DNA of 40,949 nt from an uncultured Xenococcaceae cyanobacterium (GCA_937996665.1 CALKUU010000123.1:1-40949), one strand, 5' to 3'. Shown: positions 1-7,274, counted from the first letter of the stretch. Translations and numbers: made by a program. Notes: generated by a model not told the origin, from the letters alone.

Positions 1-259
1 TATTTGGATTCAAAGATTCAATTAAGTTGATCGCTGTTGCGCCACTTGTAGCCGTACCAACTACTTCTATGTCGGGTTCGCTTTCAAGAGCGAGTTCCAA
101 CTGCTGACAGATAGATTTTTGGTCATCAATGATTAAAATTCTAATATCAAGGTAGTCTAAATTGGTTTCTCCCAGAATATTAGGTTGAGATAAAATATTG
201 CGATCGGATGGAGAGATTTTAGAATAATTATTATTTACTTCAATAGGATTATTTTTCAC
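1..259 (-). CDS. Response regulator, N-terminal fragment (runs off window start)
   Basis: The reading frame opens at a GTG (257-259), with AGG about 12 bases upstream and an in-frame stop further upstream, and leaves the window at base 1. About 45 polar residues come first. A receiver-domain start follows, with strand ILIID, the acidic pair DD and then QKSICQQLELAL. This matches the beginning of a two-component receiver domain. The phosphoacceptor Asp and any output domain lie outside the window. The first strand and the EPDIEVVG segment resemble NarL/LuxR-type regulators, but that subtype is inference. The gene is on the same strand as the RiPP genes, about 160 bases downstream of them, so it could be read with them or separately. 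Confidence 0.75.
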   Translation of the reverse strand, partial: MKNNPIEVNNNYSKISPSDRNILSQPNILGETNLDYLDIRILIIDDQKSICQQLELALESEPDIEVVGTATSGATAINLIESLNPN

Positions 260-326
260 GTTAAAATTAGACCTGAATTTTACTTAAGTGATTATTTTGC
301 TAATAGAAAATAAAACAGTATTTGAT

Positions 327-338
327 ACTTGTACAAGT
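327..338. promoter_or_regulatory. 12-bp perfect palindrome upstream of the response-regulator gene
   Basis: ACTTGTACAAGT reads the same on both strands. It lies about 70 bases upstream of the GTG start at 259, between that gene and the end of the 421-1557 gene. A dimeric regulator could bind it. No other copy was noticed. Confidence 0.3.
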
Positions 339-420
339 CTTGAAACAAGATCGTTTTTATAGTGACAACTACAAAGCTATTCTCATTTTTTGCGACGCAA
401 CCATAAAATAGACTCTAAAA

Positions 421-1557
421 CTATTTCTTCAATGCACTTCGAGAAGGAAGCCATAAATGTCCAAACCAAAGATATGCTTTAGCTGTTAGAGGTCGTTCGG
501 GCTGATAAACAATTTTAATATGGTGTAAAACTCTAACTAAAGTGCTGTTAAAACTATTGTTAATAAATTTTGAAGCATTAGCTAAGTTTCTAGGCCAAAG
601 CTCCTGATGGTGATATTCGCTTGAATATCCAGGGTAATTTAATAAAGCGTCAGCTTTTTCTGGAGTACAGAGTTTTTGTTCTACTAAATAACTAAGAAAA
701 GAGTTCCATTTAGGGTTGATTTTTGGGTTTTTTTCTATGTAGCACTCCAACCCAATCTTTGGAAAAATATAATCTCCAACCGCAATATTTAGAGAAATAC
801 TATTAGCAAAAGGTGTTAAATCTGCTAAAACTGACTGCAATTTTGTAACCGAACCCTGCCAACCTATATCTTTCAAATACTGGGGAATATCAGAGATCGC
901 AATGTTACTTATACATAATCTTACAGTTTCAGACTCCGCTTGTCTGGGCAACATTACTCCTAGTTGAAATACTCGTCCTCCAGGAGGTAGGGAAGAAAAG
1001 CAGTTTAACAAATTTTGCTTGATCGAATCTGGTAAAGGTTTATTTCGCAAAAATCTTAGAGCTTCTTCAGTAATCCAATTATAATTTTCAGAAACCCTAT
1101 CAAAAGAAAGGTTATCATCTGCTTCGTTTTTAACTCCTTTAGCAGTACCAAAAAAGAAGTTTGGTTCTGGAACTTTAGAAGGTTGAGGTTTGACTAAATC
1201 GAACTCTAACCAAACGCGATCTACTTCGTTGTAGAGAGCAGAATGCTTATCTGTCCAATGCTTGCAAAATTCATAAACGCGATTCCAAACAGAATTATCT
1301 TCTAAATTTGCCAGTGGTTGATAGCCTCTAGCTAATGCTTCTCTACCAGAATTTAGAGTAGAGAAAGCTGCAAAAAAATCTGCTGTAGGCTCAGACATTC
1401 CTAAATGACATTCCAATCCAGCTTGCGATGCTGTGGGAAAGGTTGGCAATAAATCTGCTATTAGACTCATTTGTGAAATCGCGTCGGTGGAAACAAGTTT
1501 TTCATCCAACCCAGTCTTAGATACTAATAATGCATTTTTCAAAGAATCAACAATCAC
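421..1557 (-). CDS. Uncharacterised protein of the RiPP locus
   Basis: This 378-aa soluble protein has no signal peptide or membrane segment. The GTG start at 1557 is supported by TAGGAG seven bases upstream. It belongs to a recurrent but uncharacterised type that I associate, from memory, with bacterial RiPP clusters. Recognisable stretches are VWLEFDL (~residue 117), FFFGTAKG (~135), RVFQLGVMLPR (~195), GLECYIEKNP (~272), LVEQKLCTPEKADALLNYPG (~290) and the C-terminal HIKIVYQPERPLTAKAYL. It is the last gene of the minus-strand RiPP locus, 198 bases downstream of precursor 1. Location suggests a role in peptide maturation, but no catalytic motif is recognised and no function is assigned. A prenyltransferase was considered and not supported. 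Confidence 0.8.
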   Translation of the reverse strand: MIVDSLKNALLVSKTGLDEKLVSTDAISQMSLIADLLPTFPTASQAGLECHLGMSEPTADFFAAFSTLNSGREALARGYQPLANLEDNSVWNRVYEFCKHWTDKHSALYNEVDRVWLEFDLVKPQPSKVPEPNFFFGTAKGVKNEADDNLSFDRVSENYNWITEEALRFLRNKPLPDSIKQNLLNCFSSLPPGGRVFQLGVMLPRQAESETVRLCISNIAISDIPQYLKDIGWQGSVTKLQSVLADLTPFANSISLNIAVGDYIFPKIGLECYIEKNPKINPKWNSFLSYLVEQKLCTPEKADALLNYPGYSSEYHHQELWPRNLANASKFINNSFNSTLVRVLHHIKIVYQPERPLTAKAYLWFGHLWLPSRSALKK

Positions 1558-1680
1558 AAATTTACTCCTAAATAAATAAGATTAAGCAAAAATAAGTTAG
1601 TTACTCCGTTTCAGTAGAAATTCAGTTATGAAAGATCGGATTTTTATAAATTTAGGATTTTCAAGATCGTAAATTTTATT

Positions 1681-1707
1681 GAGTTTTTCTCAGATGAAGA
1701 AAAACTC
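1681..1707 (-). terminator. Hairpin downstream of precursor 1
   Basis: A perfect 10-bp stem (GAGTTTTTCT paired with AGAAAAACTC, 1681-1690 and 1698-1707) with a 7-base loop lies about 50 bases past the precursor 1 stop. No clear U-run follows on the minus strand, so it may be an RNA-end or processing hairpin rather than a simple intrinsic terminator. Confidence 0.4.
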
Positions 1708-1755
1708 TTCAAATCTTTAGCTAGATACTCATTCTAGATAACTAAAATAATGAAA

Positions 1756-2058
1756 TTAATACTCGCGGTGAGATAATACATCTCCAAAACTCCTACTCCA
1801 ACCCGATCCCCCTGCAACAAATTCAAGTTCGGCTTCAGATAAGTCTTCTATTTGACTTGGTGGTTGAGGTAATACAAGATAAAAAGTTTGATTTGTCTCT
1901 TCAATTACTTCGACTTTAATATCATCAGGTAAACTAAGTCCTGCTTCTGCAATAACAGATTTGGGAGCACTCATTAATTGTTGTTTAAATGCTTCGTCTT
2001 GCCACGCTTTGGCAACGAGATTAGATTCAAGTTTTTGGCGAGTTTGGTATTCGGACAT
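1756..2058 (-). CDS. NHLP-leader RiPP precursor peptide 1
   Basis: This 100-aa precursor has a leader related to nitrile hydratase alpha subunit (the NHLP family). The leader starts MSEYQTRQKLESNLVAKAWQ, continues through AEAGLSLPDDIKVEVIEET and FYLVLP, and ends in the acidic helix LSEAELEFVAGG. C39 peptidase-transporters usually cut after the Gly-Gly. The predicted 16-residue core is SGWSRSFGDVLSHREY, which has four Ser, no Cys and no Thr. The ATG is preceded by AGGGAAATACCAAAA, a ribosome-site block shared by the sibling precursors. The neighbouring YcaO protein is the likely modifying enzyme. Its closest relative is precursor 2, with which it also shares flanking DNA. Confidence 0.93.
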   Translation of the reverse strand: MSEYQTRQKLESNLVAKAWQDEAFKQQLMSAPKSVIAEAGLSLPDDIKVEVIEETNQTFYLVLPQPPSQIEDLSEAELEFVAGGSGWSRSFGDVLSHREY

Positions 2059-2253
2059 TTTTGGTATTTCCCTTAATTAATTAAGCACAGAAAGCTAAAT
2101 CGCTAAGTCACTGAAGAAATCCAGTTATGAGAGGTAGTATTTTTATGAGCTTAAAATTTTCAAGATCGTGAAATTTAGTGATTTTTTCTCAGATGATCAA
2201 AAACTTTCCAATCTATAACTGGATATTCATGTTAGGTAACTAAAGTACTGAAA

Positions 2254-2550
2254 TTAATAGGAATTTCCACTTCCTACATCACGAAAACTCATCGCGAAAC
2301 CACCTGCAACAGATTCAAGATCGGCTTCAGATAATTCATCTACTTGGCTAGGTGGTTGAGGTATTACAAGATAAAAAGTGCGATTTGTTTCTTCAATTAC
2401 TTCAACTTTAATATCATCAGGTAAACTAAGTCCTGCTTCTGCAATGGCAGATTTGGGGTCGCTCATCAATTGCTGTTTAAACGCATCATCTTGCCATGCT
2501 TTAGCAACGAGATTAGATTCAAGTTCTTGACGAGTTTGATATTCGGACAT
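2254..2550 (-). CDS. NHLP-leader RiPP precursor peptide 2
   Basis: This 98-aa sibling of precursor 1 has an NHLP leader ending LSEADLESVAGG. Its predicted 14-residue core is FAMSFRDVGSGNSY. The reading frame is open five codons further upstream to an ATG at 2565. I chose the ATG at 2550 because it aligns with MSEYQTRQ of the siblings, and the upstream ATG lies within the conserved ribosome-site block (TGGAAATACCAAAA). The core shares an SF-x-DV segment with core 1 and ends in Tyr. Downstream DNA is clearly homologous to that of precursor 1, showing tandem duplication of gene plus spacer. A promoter-like block sits about 145 bases upstream, after the hairpin of precursor 3. Confidence 0.93.
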   Translation of the reverse strand: MSEYQTRQELESNLVAKAWQDDAFKQQLMSDPKSAIAEAGLSLPDDIKVEVIEETNRTFYLVIPQPPSQVDELSEADLESVAGGFAMSFRDVGSGNSY

Positions 2551-2690
2551 TTTTGGTATTTCCATTAATTAATTAAGTACAGAAAGCTAAATTTAATCAT
2601 CATATTTAATATCGTAATTAATACTAAATTAAATTCATTAATTCAAATAATTTGCTTTAAATCAAATTATTTTATTCACTTTCATTTATT

Positions 2691-2719
2691 ACTATACAGA
2701 GACAAAATTTCTTACACAA
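2691..2719 (-). promoter_or_regulatory. Promoter-like block upstream of precursor 2
   Basis: On the minus strand, TTGTGT (2714-2719) and TATAGT (2691-2696) are separated by 17 bases and lie within a block repeated at 3260-3288 upstream of precursor 3. Sequence after the -10-like element (AATAAATGAA) is also conserved. The call rests on this repetition and on spacing. The -35 match is weak. Confidence 0.45.
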
Positions 2720-2786
2720 TTCATTATTTTTATGTCAAATATACTTTTTTATTGCCTTTTATCTCAAAATTATATTAAAAATTCAA

Positions 2787-2814
2787 AAGCACAATATGTT
2801 GATATATTGTGCTT
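2787..2814 (-). terminator. Terminator-like hairpin after precursor 3
   Basis: An 11-bp perfect stem (AAGCACAATAT at 2787-2797, ATATTGTGCTT at 2804-2814) with a 6-base loop lies about 30 bases beyond the precursor 3 stop. On the minus strand it is followed by a T-rich stretch (TTTGAATTTTTAA), as expected for an intrinsic terminator. Confidence 0.55.
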
Positions 2815-2846
2815 ATTATTTATATTCAAGCTATTTATAACTGAAA

Positions 2847-3179
2847 TTAATATTCATTGTGGCTTGTTGGATTAGTTACATTCATCTTCCAACCACCAGG
2901 CATATCTACCTTAACATCAACACAAAAACCACCTGCAACAGATTCAAGATCGGCTTCAGATAATTCTTCTGCTTGGCTTGGTGGTTGAGATATTACAAGA
3001 TAAAAAATTTGATTTGTTTCTTCCATTACTTTAACTTCAATATCATCAGGTAAGCTAAGTCCTGCCTCAGAAATAACAGATTTGGGAGCGCTCATTAATT
3101 GTTGTTTAAATGTTTCATCTTGCCACGCTTTGGCAACGAGATTAGTTTCAAGTTTTTGGCGAGTTTGGTATTCGGACAT
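2847..3179 (-). CDS. NHLP-leader RiPP precursor peptide 3
   Basis: This 110-aa precursor has an NHLP leader beginning MSEYQTRQKLETNLVAKAWQ and ending LSEADLESVAGG. The core after Gly-Gly is the longest of the set at 26 residues, beginning FCVDVKVDMPGGWK and ending NPTSHNEY. It has the only Cys among the five cores (core position 2). It also contains an internal Gly-Gly, which could confuse cleavage prediction. The terminal SHNEY parallels SHREY of precursor 1. The upstream region has the shared GGAAATATCC-type ribosome site and a promoter-like block at 3260-3288. A strong hairpin follows the gene. It lies directly downstream of the YcaO gene. Confidence 0.93.
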   Translation of the reverse strand: MSEYQTRQKLETNLVAKAWQDETFKQQLMSAPKSVISEAGLSLPDDIEVKVMEETNQIFYLVISQPPSQAEELSEADLESVAGGFCVDVKVDMPGGWKMNVTNPTSHNEY

Positions 3180-3259
3180 TTTGGATATTTCCTTTGATTA
3201 ATTAAGTGCAGAAAGCTAATTTTAATGAAAGTAAATTGTTCTCTTTACTTTCATTTATT

Positions 3260-3288
3260 ACTATACAAATATAAATTTTCTTGCACAA
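3260..3288 (-). promoter_or_regulatory. Promoter-like block upstream of precursor 3
   Basis: On the minus strand, TTGTGC (3283-3288), a 17-base gap and TATAGT (3260-3265) repeat the arrangement found at 2691-2719. The block is about 80 bases from the precursor 3 start and lies between the YcaO hairpin and that start. A weaker relative with TATCAT (5842-5847) lies upstream of the YcaO gene. Confidence 0.45.
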
Positions 3289-3309
3289 TTAATTATTTTC
3301 ATTTCAAAT

Positions 3310-3343
3310 ATACTTTTTTGTCGTTTTTAAGGCAAAAAAGTAT
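3310..3343 (-). terminator. Hairpin downstream of the YcaO gene
   Basis: An 11-bp perfect stem (ATACTTTTTTG at 3310-3320, CAAAAAAGTAT at 3333-3343) has a 12-base loop. It falls between the YcaO stop and the promoter-like block of precursor 3, so it may separate the two transcripts. There is no strong U-run after it. Confidence 0.4.
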
Positions 3344-3428
3344 AAAAAAAACAAAAACATAACAACAAGATATTATGCTTATTATTGGTATTATTTTATC
3401 TTTTCAAAAGACAATAAATAATGACAAA

Positions 3429-5681
3429 CTAAACAAAGATAGAAAATGGATTTAATTGCTCTTCTGATAATGGTTTTTCTAGGCAACCTAACTTAACAGG
3501 TATGTCATAGAGTCTTCCAGGAGCAAATCTCGCCCAGAAATGACGCAGCCCTGGAACTATAACTTTGACTACATTCAACTCAATATCAGGACGAGTCTGA
3601 TCTAGTACTAAAACTTCCATGCCATTTTTCCTGCTAATATCCACACAAGACCTAACATCATCAAGTAAATCATCGCTTTGAGTTTGAGAATAATCGGAAT
3701 ATAGTTTTAATGGTATATTTCGATCTGGTGCTAAATAACTTTGATTGGCTATAGTGGCGGTTTTCCACCAATTAATAGCAGCTTTATCGTTAATTAAATA
3801 CTTCTCTTTGCCATTAGAATCAATTGGCAAAACAGCAGGAAGAAATTGATTTAGTTCGGTAATTGCTCTTAAAATTGCTACTTTGGCATCAAAATGACAT
3901 CCAAAACCAAAGATGATATCTTCTACTGGCTTATCAATTCTTCGGGAAATAGCTACAAATACAGGAATATTCAAATCACTGGTTAAATCTAGAACCCATA
4001 AATCTCGTCGAATAGATTGATAATATTGCCTTATAGATTTTATTTGAGGTTCATCAAAACTATCAAGATCGACCTTTGTTTTTTTGAGACGGTTGTACCA
4101 CCAGATGGCAACGCTATCCCTTTCCACTAACTCCAAAAATCCCTGTAAAACAGCTTCTTCTAAAGAATTACCCGCAGCATTACCGTTAGAACAAGGAAAA
4201 TAAAAATTTCTTTCAATCTCTGAAACTGGATAATTATAGTAGCAGTACCCAGTTGGTAAATATTTAAATACTTGGTTAGTTAGCGACCAAACAGGAGTCC
4301 ATTCTATTTCCATCTTTTCATCAAACTGGACTGGAATCCAATTTAAATGACTATCTAGATTCCTATTCCAGCGATCGCGTTTTTGATATTGCGCTGCACT
4401 AAAATTCATACAAGAATTAGGATGTATGGCTTGAGAACCAAGGTTCTCATAACTTGATTTTATTCTTGGTTCGTAGCCATGAAACACTCCTGAATATCTT
4501 TCTAAAGATTCACAAAGACAACTTACCTTTGCCTGGGTATCACTTAACCCTTTACCGCCATTAGAACTTCGCAAGCTATTTCGCAAAGAATTCAAGGAAT
4601 TACTAGCAAGAGCTAAATTCTGTCCAGCACTATAAGCATGGGTATGCTCACCATCTACGTCTAGAGATTTTTTGAGTTTGCTGACGATACCGGTAATTGG
4701 ACTAATGTGGTGTTGATATTGTTTAAAAGTCTTTTCAGGAGAAGCAATTCTATGACCGCCATCTTTAGTGAAAGATTTTATACGGCTTTGAAGGCATAAT
4801 GGTTGAGGTATTTTTTTATACTTCTCTGAATCTCCACAACAATCACATTGAGGGCGTTTAGTTAAATGATGAATTTGAGCTTCTAAAGATAAAGAATTAA
4901 ACGTGACTATTTTACCTGTGAGCTTTGAATTATCCCCTTTAACAATCCATTTAACCACTTCAGTTGCAGCCATGTTTATCGCTGTATTTAAAGTAGAAGA
5001 AATATATGCCTTAGACTTTGTAAGTGGTACGTTTCCATTTACATTTTGAGCAATAGCTTCAGATTTTCTAAGATTGCGAAGTCTTTGAGACAAACAATCC
5101 CAGCAACCGGTTACCCCAGGAACAAAAATTGGACCAATCCAGGAAATAATACCTATAGGTTTAATTAGCATCCAGGGAATATTTTGCTCTAATGCAAGGT
5201 TATTAAACTTTTCTAGGTCTTTTCTTAAATAATCATCTGTTAAGACTAAATGAAAATCGCCACGATCTACAATCTGAATATCGAAAGATTTTAGAATAGA
5301 AATAAATAATTTCGCATTAATATCGCCAACAGTACTAATACTAACTTTGGTTTTTTGTAATCTAGATTGTGCAACTTTTGGTTCTATATCTAAAAAATTA
5401 TAGAAAGCTGATTTATTAGTAGGAAAACTAGGTTCTGATTCAGTTATATATCCAGCTTTTTCTAAAGAAGATAAAGCAAAGTTTATTTCTGCAAGGGATG
5501 CTTTGTTCCTAATTTCTTTAGTAATTTCTTCAATAGTGCGATCGCCATTTATTAAATTTGATAATAAATAGTAGATATTACCAGTCAACATATAGTTGCC
5601 AGTTTCTGAAAACAACAATACATTATCTGGCTCAATAGTTTTGACTTCTAAAAAGTCTTTAAATTTTGGTCTAACAATCAT
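3429..5681 (-). CDS. Fused TOMM cyclodehydratase (ThiF-like leader-binding domain + YcaO)
   Basis: This ~750-aa enzyme is predicted to use ATP to cyclise Ser, Thr or Cys of the precursor cores to azolines. The first ~330 residues form the ThiF/E1-like partner that binds leaders, with likely zinc ligands GCWDC and QCDCC. The YcaO domain follows, with ATP-site hallmarks CLCESLERYSG, the stretch AAGNSLEEAVLQGFLELVER and ITELNQ. The frame is open 20 codons further upstream (ATG at 5741). I chose the ATG at 5681 because MIVRPKFKDFLEV matches the usual family start. The C-terminus is LNPFSIFV rather than the Pro-rich PxPxP tail of many TOMM YcaO enzymes. No McbC-type dehydrogenase is nearby, so azolines would not obviously be oxidised here. 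Confidence 0.92.
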   Translation of the reverse strand: MIVRPKFKDFLEVKTIEPDNVLLFSETGNYMLTGNIYYLLSNLINGDRTIEEITKEIRNKASLAEINFALSSLEKAGYITESEPSFPTNKSAFYNFLDIEPKVAQSRLQKTKVSISTVGDINAKLFISILKSFDIQIVDRGDFHLVLTDDYLRKDLEKFNNLALEQNIPWMLIKPIGIISWIGPIFVPGVTGCWDCLSQRLRNLRKSEAIAQNVNGNVPLTKSKAYISSTLNTAINMAATEVVKWIVKGDNSKLTGKIVTFNSLSLEAQIHHLTKRPQCDCCGDSEKYKKIPQPLCLQSRIKSFTKDGGHRIASPEKTFKQYQHHISPITGIVSKLKKSLDVDGEHTHAYSAGQNLALASNSLNSLRNSLRSSNGGKGLSDTQAKVSCLCESLERYSGVFHGYEPRIKSSYENLGSQAIHPNSCMNFSAAQYQKRDRWNRNLDSHLNWIPVQFDEKMEIEWTPVWSLTNQVFKYLPTGYCYYNYPVSEIERNFYFPCSNGNAAGNSLEEAVLQGFLELVERDSVAIWWYNRLKKTKVDLDSFDEPQIKSIRQYYQSIRRDLWVLDLTSDLNIPVFVAISRRIDKPVEDIIFGFGCHFDAKVAILRAITELNQFLPAVLPIDSNGKEKYLINDKAAINWWKTATIANQSYLAPDRNIPLKLYSDYSQTQSDDLLDDVRSCVDISRKNGMEVLVLDQTRPDIELNVVKVIVPGLRHFWARFAPGRLYDIPVKLGCLEKPLSEEQLNPFSIFV

Positions 5682-5904
5682 AATTTTTCTACAATATTTA
5701 TAACTTTTAAAACGAGAAGAAACATAGAAAGTCAAATTCAATCATTACATTTAATCTTAAAATCAATAATTCATTGAGTTCAATTTATTAGTTCAAAATA
5801 ATTTATTTAAAACCGAGTTATTTCATGTGTCTTCATTTATTATGATACAAAGACAAAGTATCTTTAATAAGATGATTATTTTTTTGTGTAAGATATATTT
5901 TTTC

Positions 5905-5935
5905 AGTAGATTGTTCCTTTATTAAACAATCTACT
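5905..5935 (-). terminator. Hairpin between precursor 4 and the YcaO gene
   Basis: An 11-bp perfect stem (AGTAGATTGTT at 5905-5915, AACAATCTACT at 5925-5935) with a 9-base loop lies about 60 bases past the precursor 4 stop. The minus-strand continuation is A-rich, not U-rich, so attenuation or RNA stabilisation is as likely as termination. The rest of this 312-base spacer (5682-5993) is AT-rich and contains a diverged copy of the promoter-like block around 5831-5855. Confidence 0.45.
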
Positions 5936-5993
5936 ATTTAGACAAGCAGTTATAATATCAAGTCAAAACAAAATAGTTAACAATATTTATTTT

Positions 5994-6317
5994 TTAATTA
6001 AAAGATTGATATACCTTATATGCTTTATATGCTTTTTTTCCGCGAGAAATCCAGTTGCTCAATCCTCCTCCAGCAAAAGATTCTAGCTCGGCTTCAGACA
6101 ACTCTTCTTCCTGGTTTGGCGGGAGTGGTATTACAAGATAAAAAGTGCGATCTGTTTCTTCAATTACTTCAACTTTAATATCTTCAGACAGACTAATTCT
6201 TGCCTCAGCAAAAATAGATTTAGGATCGCTCACTAAACGCTTTTTAAAAGCTTCATCCTGCCGTGCTTTTGCAACTAGATTAGATTCAAATTCTTCACGA
6301 GTTTGATTTTCAGACAT
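5994..6317 (-). CDS. NHLP-leader RiPP precursor peptide 4
   Basis: This 107-aa NHLP-leader precursor begins MSENQTREEFESNLVAKARQ and ends its leader with LSEAELESFAGG. The predicted 23-residue core is GLSNWISRGKKAYK followed by AYKVYQSFN. It is very different from its siblings: basic, with three Tyr in AYKAYKVY spacing, and without the terminal Tyr. The leader has drifted (ARISLSEDI in place of AGLSLPDDI), so its fit to the shared maturation enzyme is less certain. It has the conserved TTTCCTTTGATT-type upstream block in reverse orientation. It lies between the broken precursor 5 and the YcaO gene. Confidence 0.9.
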   Translation of the reverse strand: MSENQTREEFESNLVAKARQDEAFKKRLVSDPKSIFAEARISLSEDIKVEVIEETDRTFYLVIPLPPNQEEELSEAELESFAGGGLSNWISRGKKAYKAYKVYQSFN

Positions 6318-6373
6318 TTTTGGTATTTCCTTTGATTGATTTAGACAATAATTAATTATTTGGTGCTTTATTT

Positions 6374-6673
6374 CTAATAGGGATTAGCATTTTCAAAACC
6401 TTTCCAAGGATTGTAAGTACGACCTCCACTTACTGACTCAAGATCGGCTTCCGATAATTCTTCTTGTTCTCTTGGTGATTGAGGTAGTACGAGATAAAAA
6501 GTTTTTTATGTCTCTTCAATTACCCCAACTTTAATATCTTCAGGCAGGCTAATTCCAACTTCAGTAATAGTAGATTTAGGATCGTTCATTAATTGTTGTT
6601 TAAAAGTATCGTCTTGCCATACTTTTGCAACTAGTTTAGATTCGAGTTCTTGGCGATTTTTATATTCAGACAT
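6374..6673 (-). pseudogene. NHLP-leader precursor 5, broken by in-frame TAA
   Basis: From the ATG at 6673 the minus strand reads MSEYKNRQELESKLVAKVWQ, continues to VGVIEET, meets TAA at 6506-6508 (codon 56), and then resumes in the same frame with KTFYLVLPQSPREQEE and LSEADLESVSGG. The core would be RTYNPWKGFENANPY, and the natural stop is at 6374. All other siblings have NQ, NR or DR where the stop falls. Both halves and the Gly-Gly site are preserved, so the damage looks recent, or it could be a base-calling error. As read, only a 55-aa leader fragment would be made. It diverges from the Nif11 gene at 6893. Confidence 0.85.
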
Positions 6674-6892
6674 TCTTACAAAAAAGAAAATATTTCAGCA
6701 TCTTTAGTTTAAATTGGAATCAAATATAATGTAAATTATTATTTTTTATTTATAAAGTAAATATTTTTATTTTTTTAAAATATTTTTGGTTAAAAAAGTT
6801 AGTTTTATAAAAAAATAAATAATTATTATAGTAATAATTATTTTCTAAAATATTAATAGTAATCAAATCCAAATAGACAAATAAAATTGACC
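6674..6892. other. Divergent AT-rich intergenic region
   Basis: About 220 bases of extremely AT-rich sequence separate the divergent starts of precursor 5 and the Nif11 gene. It must hold both promoters. Several TATAAT-like strings are present but none can be chosen with confidence. Confidence 0.5.
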
Positions 6893-7246
6893 ATGGCTAT
6901 AGATATAATCTATCAATTTTTACAAAAAGTTGATAATGACCCAAAACTAAAACAACAGTTTGTGCAAGCTTTACAGACAAAAAATAAACAACAAGCCAAA
7001 CAAAATATTTTTAAACTAGCAAATAGTTTAGGTTATCAATTTTCTAAAGATGAACTTTGGACAGAAATTGAAAAAACCGTAAAAGAACATCATGCAAAAA
7101 AAGATTCTGAAGAAATTAGTGAAGAACATCTTGAGGCTATCGCAGGGGGTAGTATAGGTAATAAAATATCTAATTTAGTGAATATACTAGTTGGTTCAAA
7201 AGGAAATATATCTGCGAGAAGTTGGTTTGAAAATAATACTTTTTGA
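6893..7246 (+). CDS. Nif11-leader RiPP precursor peptide A
   Basis: This 117-aa peptide has an N-terminal Nif11-like leader (MAIDIIYQFLQKVDNDPKLK, then a helix-rich stretch) that ends EEISEEHLEAIAGG. The 31-residue core begins SIGNKISNLVNILVGSKG and ends SWFENNTF, with no Cys. The frame is open to a TTG at 6887, but ATG at 6893 is the better start. Nif11 peptides in cyanobacteria are exported and cut after Gly-Gly, often after modification by LanM, radical SAM or YcaO enzymes. No LanM or radical SAM enzyme is visible here, so the modifying enzyme is unknown. Codon bias is AT-rich like the adjacent NHLP genes. Confidence 0.85.
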   Translation: MAIDIIYQFLQKVDNDPKLKQQFVQALQTKNKQQAKQNIFKLANSLGYQFSKDELWTEIEKTVKEHHAKKDSEEISEEHLEAIAGGSIGNKISNLVNILVGSKGNISARSWFENNTF

Positions 7247-7274
7247 TAAAAATTAGTTGTTTTTAAGTATATTT

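Noticed and set aside
421..1557. ABBA-type peptide prenyltransferase of cyanobactin clusters
   Set aside because: Length and location fit loosely, but the characteristic sequence pattern of LynF/PatF-like enzymes could not be recognised.
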